30,520 nt of DNA, taken from Promethearchaeota archaeon. GTDB taxonomy: Archaea; Asgardarchaeota; Lokiarchaeia; Sigyniarchaeales; SOKP01. Positions 1 through 7,222 of this stretch are shown here, piece after piece (the stretch's first letter is position 1; each line of letters opens with the position of its first letter). Where the stretch lies: NCBI GenBank assembly GCA_030615145.1, contig JAUWZT010000007.1, forward strand, positions 1 to 30,520. Direction: 5' to 3'. A program made the position numbers and the translations under genes. The notes beneath the pieces are model-generated. The model was not told the DNA's origin. It was given only the letters and a program-made list of their open reading frames with translations, and did no database searches.

Positions 1-1076
1 ATTTCAACACGCACCAACTCTCCGAGAATCCACTTGTTTACATCTTTCAACAAGAAACGTATTTGATTTGTTATTTTTTTATTAATTTCAGAGTCTATTA
101 TTTTGGTTAACCATAAACCCCCTCCTAACCTATAAGCAATAATTTTTATTAATGGTTCAAAAAGAGGTTCTAAGACTTGTCTCATCATCCACGATTTTGG
201 AATGACACTCATATTATCTGTGTCAAAATTAGGATCGTTGAGAATGGGGTTTGTCTCATCAACAGATAATTTTGGCATAAAACTTAATAATAGAATTAAA
301 GCAAATATAGCGGAGATGCCGTTTATTGTATAAGAGCCCCCAATCTTCTTAATATCGTCTCTATTTATTGAAACATTAGCTAAAAACATACATATAAAAA
401 CATTTCTGTCGAAGGCATCAGACACATAGGTATAACCTAATTCCTCATTAATTATTAAATATTTTTCTTCAAGGATTTCAATAATATCATCGGGAAATGT
501 GTAAAAAGTGTAAACCTTCTCTTCACTTTTTCTAACATCCTTTTTTACAACTAACTCTTTTGAAACCAAACCAAACATTTTAATCAGTTCTTCAAGTTGG
601 TTTTTTATGTAATGACGAGGTTTATTCGGATCGCCAAACATGGCATAAAATTGATGATCTATAATATGAAAATCATTTCTTTTACTAAAGGCTTCTACCA
701 TCCTATTTATTATTGGTCCTTGTGTTCCTGAAGCGATTACTTTTGCTTTTGATGTTACAAATCCATTTAATAACTCATTTATAATAAAATCTTGTTCATG
801 AGTTCTAGACTTCAATATTTTATCAAAAGCTTCAGAAAAATTTTTTGTATTTGGAAAAAATGCGTTTTGAATTTTATCATTTATTGATTTTAAAAAAATA
901 TCACCATTATTCTTTGGAAAGTGGAGCTTCATATTATTCAGTCTTTGTACTAGAGCCTCTTTTGCTCCTGGGAGGTTTTCTGCATCTCTTTTTTCCAATT
1001 CATCGATAGCTTTTTCTAATCCTTTTGTAAATTGCTGAAGTAATTCTTTCCATGTAGGGTCTTGAATTTCTGCCAT
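1..1076 (-). CDS. Hypothetical protein, 3' end cut by window edge
   Basis: An open frame starts with ATG at 1076 and stays open for 358 codons to the window edge, so the C-terminus is missing. The N-terminal 60 residues are charged and helical (MAEIQDPTWKELLQQFTKG...). The middle (about 160-235) has alternating helices and strands that could be a winged helix. A hydrophobic stretch near residues 262-280 (ISAIFALILLLSFMP) could be a buried helix or a single membrane segment. It is the third gene of a minus-strand run, 33 bases after the zinc-ribbon gene, so co-transcription is likely. I do not recognise the family. That the gene is real is well supported by the long open frame and the spacing; the function is unknown. 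Confidence 0.75.
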   Translation of the reverse strand, partial: MAEIQDPTWKELLQQFTKGLEKAIDELEKRDAENLPGAKEALVQRLNNMKLHFPKNNGDIFLKSINDKIQNAFFPNTKNFSEAFDKILKSRTHEQDFIINELLNGFVTSKAKVIASGTQGPIINRMVEAFSKRNDFHIIDHQFYAMFGDPNKPRHYIKNQLEELIKMFGLVSKELVVKKDVRKSEEKVYTFYTFPDDIIEILEEKYLIINEELGYTYVSDAFDRNVFICMFLANVSINRDDIKKIGGSYTINGISAIFALILLLSFMPKLSVDETNPILNDPNFDTDNMSVIPKSWMMRQVLEPLFEPLIKIIAYRLGGGLWLTKIIDSEINKKITNQIRFLLKDVNKWILGELVRVE

Positions 1077-1109
1077 TATTTTCACTATAGATTATAATTA
1101 TTTTATTAT

Positions 1110-2063
1110 TTACCAATTTAATTCTGCTACTATTTTCTTTAAGGCATCAATTAATGGATTTATAAGCTTTTTATCATAAAGGTTCGGAGAACTTACTCCT
1201 CTTTGGGCTTTCCAACCCATTTGTGTTCCTTCCCCCATTTCTCTTTTTCCAAATTTTAAAATATTGCTTAGGTCTCGCATCCACCAATAAAATCTTAACC
1301 ATTTTTTATTTGGATTATCTTTAGAATGAATAACTGCCAAAGCTTTCCATTCTCCCATTAGCCACTTTACTGTAATACCGCTTACAGGCAAATAATAATT
1401 TATGGGAAAATTAGCTTGAAAACTTAAATCGAGATCTTTAGAAATTATATTAAAGATTGGCTGGTTAAACCCTTCTAATACGACGATTTCACCGCAATAT
1501 TGGCATTCATAATAAGATTTCATTTTTTTCATTTTTTTTTGACATTTTGGGCATGTCCGGTTTTCAATAATTCTATATTTGATAATGTCTAAGTTTTTTT
1601 CTTTTTCTAAGGTTTCTTTTGTTTTAGGTTCTCGTTTTCCGTACTTCCCCTTCCAAGTCCATATCTCATCGAAAGAGTCATTAATTTGTTCTAATGCAAT
1701 AATAACATTATTCAGAACATCCTTATCATAAATCTTAAACATCCCAGCATGTTGATAACTTTTCCACCAAGAAAGTCTTACGTATTTCTCATTCTTTAAG
1801 TAAGCACTATGACAAATCAAGACAGCGAATAAACGGGTAACACTCTTATTGAGGATAATCCCAGACTCCGCAATCTCATAAGCTTTATTAAGCGAAACAT
1901 TTTTATGAAACCACTCCCCATCTAGAAAATTACCTACAAGGGATTCTTCTTCTTTTTTTTCTACTTCTATACTCTTTTCCTTAATGATTTTCTTACATTG
2001 TGGGCATTGAAAAATCCCTGTAACTAGGGGTTCCATTTCAACATTACATGCAGAACATTTCAT
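1110..2063 (-). CDS. Protein with duplicated zinc-ribbon module
   Basis: This 317-residue protein appears to be two copies of one module. Each half begins with a four-cysteine zinc ribbon (C3/C6...C20/C23 and C171/C174...C187/C190). Each is followed by an alpha/beta segment holding a paired-tryptophan motif (RLSWW near 96-100; RFYWW near 247-251) and, further on, a YDK motif leading into an amphipathic helix (YDKDVLNNVIIAL at 112; YDKKLINPLIDAL at 286). A charged linker (about 130-160) joins the halves. The ribbons suggest nucleic-acid or protein binding. It lies 2 bases after the upstream 366-residue gene and 33 bases before the next gene, so it is the middle gene of an apparent operon. I do not recognise a named family. 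Confidence 0.85.
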   Translation of the reverse strand: MKCSACNVEMEPLVTGIFQCPQCKKIIKEKSIEVEKKEEESLVGNFLDGEWFHKNVSLNKAYEIAESGIILNKSVTRLFAVLICHSAYLKNEKYVRLSWWKSYQHAGMFKIYDKDVLNNVIIALEQINDSFDEIWTWKGKYGKREPKTKETLEKEKNLDIIKYRIIENRTCPKCQKKMKKMKSYYECQYCGEIVVLEGFNQPIFNIISKDLDLSFQANFPINYYLPVSGITVKWLMGEWKALAVIHSKDNPNKKWLRFYWWMRDLSNILKFGKREMGEGTQMGWKAQRGVSSPNLYDKKLINPLIDALKKIVAELNW

Positions 2064-2065
2064 AT

Positions 2066-3166
2066 TTAGTCATCATTACTGGTTATAATATACCTTTCAT
2101 AATCTAAATTTAATAATTTTAATTCTTTCTTTGTAAATCTTGTAATCTTACTTTTAATTTTTACCAATTCTTCTCTAAGATCGATTAAAGCGTTTTGAAT
2201 ATTATTTACGATGTTTTCTTCGTTAAAAGACACTTTCTCGATGAATTCAAGATAATTGTACCTTTTACCTTTTCCTGAATAATAGAGCTTAATTTCTAAT
2301 AATTTAGATTCAATTTGCTTAATCTGAAATCTATATTTTAATAAAGATAATAAATTAGAATTCCAGTTTTTAAAGATTGGATTTTCTTTATCAATTCCAT
2401 CGAAATTAAATTTATCTGGAAGCTCTACTTTTTCATCTTTAAGAAATTGGATAACATCTTTATTTTCTTTAATAGCTTTATTTATTTTTTTTAAAACGAT
2501 TTTATTTTTCAATTTAGGCTCAAAAATTTCAATATATTCATCAATTTTATCCTTTATCTCCAAAAATCTTTGGTAAAACCCATCGATTGTAATCTCAATT
2601 TTAATAGCTTGAAAAATATTTCCATACTGGTCTAAAATATAATAAAGATCATCTGATATTCTAAAATCATGGTCCCCTATTTCAAAAACAAATGGGTGGA
2701 TAATGTTACCTTTTTCGCATCTAACTCCTTTTAATTTATTTAAAGCCAGATTAAAATTCCGCCTGGTTAGAAACTTTAATTTTTTATTTATTAGTGAAAA
2801 TAATGTATGATCTGGCACTGAAATTGTATTATTTTCTATAGTTACTGTCTCTTCTCCTAACCGGATTATAAAATCACCGTCTTTTTGTTCAAATTCTCTT
2901 ATACTTCGTATATTTTTAATTAAACCTAAATCAATAGCAATTTCAATAAATTCTTTATTCCAAAAGGTTAAAATATTATCTTTATATATATCATCTAATA
3001 TTATGACCTTCTCATATGATTTTATAAGTTCTTGATTACTTAAATCCTTGAATAAATCATTTCTGATGATATATAAAAACAAAATGATATATCTCATATC
3101 AATGTCGTCAAGAACTGTTTCTATCAAGTTCTTATCGTAATCCATCGACAGACCCGTATGTTCCAT
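2066..3166 (-). CDS. Hypothetical protein, first gene of a three-gene operon
   Basis: This 366-residue protein has no recognised family. It is rich in Ile, Lys, Asp and Glu. The N-terminal 100 residues look helical (DMRYIILFLYIIRNDLFKD). A beta-rich middle follows (about 95-185, with an HPFVFEIGDHDFRISDDLYY segment), then a long charged C-terminal half that is probably coiled coil (about 200-355). It has no signal peptide or clear membrane span. The ATG at 3166 was chosen because a TATA-like element lies 18-28 bases upstream, which suits a nearly leaderless archaeal transcript; a second ATG seven codons in is possible. Its stop is 2 bases before the zinc-ribbon gene. Confidence 0.8.
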   Translation of the reverse strand: MEHTGLSMDYDKNLIETVLDDIDMRYIILFLYIIRNDLFKDLSNQELIKSYEKVIILDDIYKDNILTFWNKEFIEIAIDLGLIKNIRSIREFEQKDGDFIIRLGEETVTIENNTISVPDHTLFSLINKKLKFLTRRNFNLALNKLKGVRCEKGNIIHPFVFEIGDHDFRISDDLYYILDQYGNIFQAIKIEITIDGFYQRFLEIKDKIDEYIEIFEPKLKNKIVLKKINKAIKENKDVIQFLKDEKVELPDKFNFDGIDKENPIFKNWNSNLLSLLKYRFQIKQIESKLLEIKLYYSGKGKRYNYLEFIEKVSFNEENIVNNIQNALIDLREELVKIKSKITRFTKKELKLLNLDYERYIITSNDD

Positions 3167-3183
3167 GCCTAAAATCCACTTGC

Positions 3184-3194
3184 TATATTTAAAA
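3184..3194 (-). promoter_or_regulatory. TATA-box candidate for the left operon
   Basis: On the minus strand this reads TTTTAAATATA, 18-28 bases before the ATG at 3166. That is the spacing expected of an archaeal TATA box driving a leaderless or nearly leaderless mRNA. No purine-rich ribosome-binding site is visible before the ATG, which agrees with this. Confidence 0.4.
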
Positions 3195-3371
3195 TGAATA
3201 ATTTATTTCAGTTAAAAAGAGTAATTGAATTAATTAATCATTCCTAAAAAATCTTTCGGTTTCCTCTATTCTACAATTAAAAAAGCGAAAATTTTTTAGT
3301 TTTGATTTCTAATTACTTATTGATTAAGAAATTTATCAAATAATACACAATTATATTGAGTTTGAACTTCG

Positions 3372-3985
3372 ATGGGAAGAAGAAAAAGAAAGCAACAATC
3401 TTATAAAAGAGTCAAAACAGTCCCCAAAATTTTTACTTGCCCAAACAGGTAATTATGGTTTTCCCATTTACCTTGGATTGTGGGGAAAAAGCAATAAAAG
3501 TAGAAAATTTACGAAAAAGCGTTATAGCTACAGTGAAATGTGGTCATTGCGGTTTAACAAAGGAAGTTCTGGTTAATTCCATATCAGAACCTGTTGATGC
3601 TTTTGGAGATTTTATCGATATTCATTATGCTGATCAAGAACTTCAGAGATTAGAAAAACGTATTGGGAAATTAATAAAGGAAAACGAATGGGGAGAACTT
3701 GCATTATTGTACTCAATTTTATCGGATATTTGTAAACTTAAAGTTGCCCAAGCTTTAGAAGACGAAGATAAAGTAGATCTTGATGAGGCAAATAAATGGA
3801 AATTTAAAGCTGAAGAATATAAAAGGCGTGAAAAAGATGCTCTACTTCAATTAGACACGCTTGAATTGGAAAAAGGAATTAGAACAGACGAAGAATCTTT
3901 ATTTTCAGAGCATGATGAGAGTGATATGAAAAAAGAAAAGAAAATTGAAGATATCTTTGACGATCCTGGTTTTCTTGAATTTTAA
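3372..3985 (+). CDS. elf1: Elf1-like transcription elongation factor, interrupted reading frame
   Basis: From ATG 3372 the first frame encodes MGRRKRKQQSYKRVKTVPK then IFTCPN. This is the basic tail and first zinc knuckle of archaeal/eukaryotic Elf1, but it hits TAA at 3450. The family match resumes one frame away with CGEKAIKVENLRKS and the second knuckle CGHCG, then the typical SEPVDAFGDFIDIHY. Between the halves are 23-32 extra bases that fold on themselves (see the insertion entry). Removing 23 or 32 bases restores one protein of 196 or 193 residues. Elf1 is a small factor that travels with RNA polymerase. This one carries an extra C-terminal region of about 110 residues, helical then acidic, ending DDPGFLEF. 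Alternatives are an assembly indel, ribosomal frameshifting, or a decayed gene restarted at ATG 3455. Confidence 0.85.
3446..3468 (+). other. Candidate mini-intron (bulge-helix-bulge-like) inside elf1
   Basis: The RNA can form an outer helix CCA/UGG (3441-3443 with 3474-3476), a three-base bulge AAC (3444-3446), then AGGU/ACCU (3447-3450 with 3470-3473), which can extend by two A-U pairs. An inner helix AUGG/CCAU follows (3455-3458 with 3464-3467). Cutting both strands as the archaeal splicing endonuclease does would remove 3446-3468 (23 bases) and give CPN-TLD-CGEK. Removing 3446-3477 (32 bases) gives the more family-like CPNCGEK. Both restore the frame. The outer helix is short and the inner bulge is an irregular internal loop, so this is at best a relaxed motif. 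It is an inference. Confidence 0.4.
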
Positions 3986-4020
3986 ATAAATTGATTTCTT
4001 TAATGTAACAACTCTTTATT

Positions 4021-5751
4021 TCATTTATTTAGGATATGGGATTTAATGTTAAGCGGAATATGTTTCCAAATAGGAAGTTTTAAGATTAAATTGAAAAAGC
4101 GAGTTCGATTTAGTTTTTTTTTTAAAATAAAGTAACTCCAGTTGTAAAATGCTAATTTATTAAAGAGATTCATTAAGTTCACACCAAATAGATTATATCT
4201 TGAAGTTAGAAAACTTGCTAAATATGCACCTAATCGCTTAGTTTGTGGGATTGATTCTGGATATACTGATTCTGATAGAGGTCTATTGAAAATTTCATAA
4301 ATTGAAAAAATGGGTATAAGATTATCTAAATGTTCATTTACAATTCTATTATAATTTGAGCTCTCTAACGATAAAGCAGAAAGCTTATTTAATTTTTTTA
4401 AGGCAACATTAAATTGCTGTTCCTTAAAATTAAGCCACATAGTTCCCATAGTATCTCTTAATTTCACCAACTCTTCTATAATTTCCTTTTCTTTAAAAGA
4501 AAATGAGTTTTTTTTCTCGAAATGTGTTATATAAAGTAAAAATATTGAATAAATAGATGTATTATCAAATTCAGTTAAATAATTATTTTCCTTGACCTCT
4601 TGGAGATCAATTTCATTATTTGATATATTATGGATAGTATGAGTATATAATGGTGTAGTCCATAACATTTTCAAAATTTTTTCCATAAGTCGAATATGTA
4701 GCGTAAATTCTTCAATTTTTGAAAATTTTTTAGATCGTTTCAAACTAGGAACCGAAAAGGTTTTAGATTGATCGATTCTAAATTTAAATCTATCGATTCT
4801 TTTTAATTTATTAATCAATTCTTTTCTTTGTTTTTTATTTATTAAAATCTTTTCAATTAGCAACTTCTTTATTGATATTAACTTCTTTATGTAGATATAG
4901 AAATCTACATTGTATTTTTTTACAATATAATCGTGCGTTATTAAAGGAATGCTTATTGTTTGTTTTTGGGTTTTAGTCTCAATACTCATTGCATGGTCCC
5001 CTATAGTATATGAAAATGTAATTGCTTCAAGAGCTTCTTCTAAACTGGAATATACACCTAACTTTTTTGGATCGTGTGTGAAATAACCGTGCAAGAGAGT
5101 ATCGATTCCTTTAAACATATTATTTTCATATTTTGAAATTATAACAGATTCAAATTCACCAGGATGATGCCTTTTAATGCCGTACCGTTTACCCACAAGA
5201 AAAATTGCTTGATTAGCTCTATGACATACAGTATGAGACCACCTAAACAATGGTTCTAATATTTTTCCAATTGTTAATAAATATCCATAAAATTCTGGTC
5301 CAAAATAGATAGGGAATCCAAAACCTCGAGATGTTGAAAATGTAAATTGGAAAACATTCCTTGTTTTCTCACCTTTTAGAAATCCGGGAAATTTATAGTG
5401 TAAAGCTAATCTGGGATAAAGTGCTCCCAAACCCAAATTCATCCACATTTCAAATAGAATTATGCTGTCAGGAAATTTGAATGAATCTTTTTTGATTAAG
5501 AAATCGTCTCTCGATGTATTTAACGAAGTTGGAATAGCATAGAGCCAATCTTTATTGCTTTCCAAAGGTTTTAGCCGGTTTTTAAACCTTTTTACCAACA
5601 ATCGATTTTTCTGTTTTTGTGGTATAGCTTTTTTATAATAATAATTATTCAGAACTCTAAAAAGCGAAGTAATTTCTAGTATTTGTCTTTGAAGATTGTG
5701 AGTTACTTTTACTTTAATAACTCCTGAATTCTTATTTGAGGATTGCTGCAC
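4021..5751 (-). CDS. Large hypothetical protein (576 aa)
   Basis: This basic protein is rich in Lys, Ile, Leu and aromatic residues and has no recognised family. An N-terminal helical part (about 15-60) leads to an aromatic- and glycine-rich central block (about 95-250: MWMNLGLGALYPRLALHYKF, SRGFGFPIYFGPEFYGYL, RYGIKRHHPGEFESV). A long, mostly helical C-terminal half follows. Several short hydrophobic stretches (for example YSIFLLYITHF) are too polar or short to call as membrane spans. The His/Asp/Glu residues near 178-260 (CHRANQ, RHHPGE, GDHAMS) could be catalytic or metal-binding, but no motif is diagnostic. It stands alone, 174 bases after the polyproline gene, and converges with elf1, whose stop is 35 bases from its own. 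Confident as a gene; function unknown. Confidence 0.8.
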   Translation of the reverse strand: MQQSSNKNSGVIKVKVTHNLQRQILEITSLFRVLNNYYYKKAIPQKQKNRLLVKRFKNRLKPLESNKDWLYAIPTSLNTSRDDFLIKKDSFKFPDSIILFEMWMNLGLGALYPRLALHYKFPGFLKGEKTRNVFQFTFSTSRGFGFPIYFGPEFYGYLLTIGKILEPLFRWSHTVCHRANQAIFLVGKRYGIKRHHPGEFESVIISKYENNMFKGIDTLLHGYFTHDPKKLGVYSSLEEALEAITFSYTIGDHAMSIETKTQKQTISIPLITHDYIVKKYNVDFYIYIKKLISIKKLLIEKILINKKQRKELINKLKRIDRFKFRIDQSKTFSVPSLKRSKKFSKIEEFTLHIRLMEKILKMLWTTPLYTHTIHNISNNEIDLQEVKENNYLTEFDNTSIYSIFLLYITHFEKKNSFSFKEKEIIEELVKLRDTMGTMWLNFKEQQFNVALKKLNKLSALSLESSNYNRIVNEHLDNLIPIFSIYEIFNRPLSESVYPESIPQTKRLGAYLASFLTSRYNLFGVNLMNLFNKLAFYNWSYFILKKKLNRTRFFNLILKLPIWKHIPLNIKSHILNK

Positions 5752-5925
5752 TGAATTAACCGATTTAAAAACATTTTATTTCTTACTTTGATATATTTGT
5801 TTATCAATTTTAATTTTAATTGATCTTAACTATTCTTATTTTAAATTATTAAAAAGTGAAAGTGAGATGTTTTTTTAATCCCCATTTCCAAGTTAATTAA
5901 ATGGATTTAAAGTTAAAATTGATTT

Positions 5926-6360
5926 TCATTGGGTCTTTCTTTTAGCGAATAAGGATTTTAACTCACCCATAATAGCCCCTCTTAAACTTACAGGGCTGGC
6001 TGGACGAGGTCCGCCAGGACCTCCAGGTGGACCTCCAGGTGGCGGTGGACCTCCAGGTGGACCTCCAGGTGGACCCGCAGAGGGTGGTGGGGCACTACTT
6101 GGAGCTGTAGGTGCTGCAATGACAGGAGCTGCCCCAGTTCCTCTCGTTCTAAGTGCTGAAACATCATTATTTATAGAATTGATTCGCGATTCTAATGTTG
6201 AAATTCTTTGACCAACAACCGCTAAAGATTGATCTACTAATTCTGGTATCCTTAGAATCATTGACATCATTCTTTCAACAATATCGCCAAATGTATTTAA
6301 TTTTTCTTCAAGAGGGGCTTTTTTTGTTTCTTGCATGAAATTTGCGAATTCTTCGGCCAT
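5926..6360 (-). CDS. Coiled-coil/polyproline protein with WH2-like C-terminus; candidate actin regulator
   Basis: The 144 residues fall into three parts. Residues 16-72 form a coiled coil with heptad-like spacing (VVGQRISTLESRINSINNDV), similar in general style to the small WASH/SCAR-complex coiled-coil subunits. Residues 78-122 are almost pure Pro, Gly and Ala with GPPGGPPGGPPPPGGPPGG, the kind of tract profilin and SH3/EVH1 domains bind. The last 20 residues contain RGAIMGELKSLFAKRK, an amphipathic basic helix resembling the start of a WH2 motif (RGALLxxI) or a formin DAD tail, though the LKKV ending is poor. Asgard archaea encode actin and profilin, so a role in actin control is reasonable but inferred. 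Start ATG 6360 gives the full coiled coil. Collagen-like or adhesin roles are less likely because there is no signal peptide. Confidence 0.8.
   Translation of the reverse strand: MAEEFANFMQETKKAPLEEKLNTFGDIVERMMSMILRIPELVDQSLAVVGQRISTLESRINSINNDVSALRTRGTGAAPVIAAPTAPSSAPPPSAGPPGGPPGGPPPPGGPPGGPGGPRPASPVSLRGAIMGELKSLFAKRKTQ
6009..6079. repeat. Short tandem repeat encoding the polyproline tract
   Basis: Degenerate 12-base units close to GGACCTCCAGGT repeat about five to six times with one variant (GGCGGT) inside. On the coding minus strand they specify the GPPG repeats of the polyproline protein. The tract is much richer in G+C than its surroundings. It is a coding microsatellite where unit number, and so proline-tract length, could change by slippage. 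Confidence 0.8.
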
Positions 6361-6503
6361 TATACTCTCTCTAGTTTTATTAATAACGAACTTTCTTGTT
6401 AATTTTCTATTAATAATATATTTGAACTATTTAATAAATTTAAGCTCATACAAAATACAACTTAATTTAAAAAAAAATTATAAAAAAATAATAAGGTTTT
6501 TAC

Positions 6504-7127
6504 TTAACTAGCCTTATTGACGGAATTTTTTAAATTAACCCAGAGATCATCAACTTCATTCCTAACTTGTAAAAATTGATCAATTTTTTTTAATAGTACA
6601 TCCCTTGCGCGATCAAAATCTCTTTGGGAGTCGTTCAATTCAGATTCCAATATTTTTATCTTTTCTCCTTCGATTAAATCGTTTTTCTTTTTTTCGACAG
6701 ATAACGCTTTTTTAATAATAACGCTTCTTTTACTGGCTACTTCGCCTAACGCTGCAGCAAATTCATATTTTTTTTCTACTAAATAATCTTTTTTTACTGC
6801 AAGGTCCTTAATCGAATCTATGTATTTGTTATTTATTTCAATATATTCATCATTTTTATGGATGATTTCCTGAAAATATTTTACCTCCTCGTCTTTGATA
6901 TTTGATCTTCTCTCTCTTACTAGAGTTTGCATTTGTTTTAATACATCTCTAAACATTCTGTTAGCCATATCTCGTGTAAGATTTACTTTTCTCAAGTTAT
7001 CAGCGTATTTTTTTTGAGAATCGATTAATGTAGTCTGATTTTTCGCTAATTTTTTTATTTGGCTTACTAATTCTTTTTCCATGCTTGCTAATTCAAGCTC
7101 ATCTTCATGTGTTATAATTGGACTCAT
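6504..7127 (-). CDS. Coiled-coil protein (207 aa)
   Basis: The protein is nearly all charged helix from end to end with hydrophobic residues at heptad-like spacing (LELASMEKELVSQIKKLAKN; later KKDYLVEKKYEFAAALGEV and ERRSNIKDEEV). It has no cysteine clusters, signal peptide or membrane span. The C-terminus ends with a small hydrophobic patch (VDDLWVNLKNSV) that could be a docking site. Length and shape would suit a three-helix or BAR/ESCRT-like elongated fold, but no family motif proves it. The ATG at 7127 is preferred over an in-frame TTG three codons earlier, because a TATA-like element lies 25-36 bases upstream. The polyproline protein is the next gene downstream (143 bases), so a shared role is possible. 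Confidence 0.8.
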   Translation of the reverse strand: MSPIITHEDELELASMEKELVSQIKKLAKNQTTLIDSQKKYADNLRKVNLTRDMANRMFRDVLKQMQTLVRERRSNIKDEEVKYFQEIIHKNDEYIEINNKYIDSIKDLAVKKDYLVEKKYEFAAALGEVASKRSVIIKKALSVEKKKNDLIEGEKIKILESELNDSQRDFDRARDVLLKKIDQFLQVRNEVDDLWVNLKNSVNKAS

Positions 7128-7151
7128 TTCAATCAAATCATAAGAGTATTG

Positions 7152-7163
7152 ATTTATAATAAA
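7152..7163 (-). promoter_or_regulatory. TATA-box candidate for the coiled-coil gene
   Basis: The minus strand reads TTTATTATAAAT here, 25-36 bases before the ATG at 7127, the normal distance for an archaeal TATA box with a very short or absent leader. Confidence 0.35.
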
Positions 7164-7222
7164 TTACGATATAATTCTTATGTAAATTCATTATTTTAAT
7201 TTTTAGTCTTTTTATTTACTTA

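Noticed and set aside
3437..3985. Elf1 starting at TTG 3437 as an independent 182-residue protein
   Set aside because: The upstream frame from ATG 3372 supplies the genuine Elf1 N-terminus, and the segment after TTG 3437 (KQVIMVFPF) has no match to the family.
6009..6079. Minisatellite or CRISPR fragment in a GC-rich patch
   Set aside because: Units are contiguous and in frame and encode the polyproline tract.
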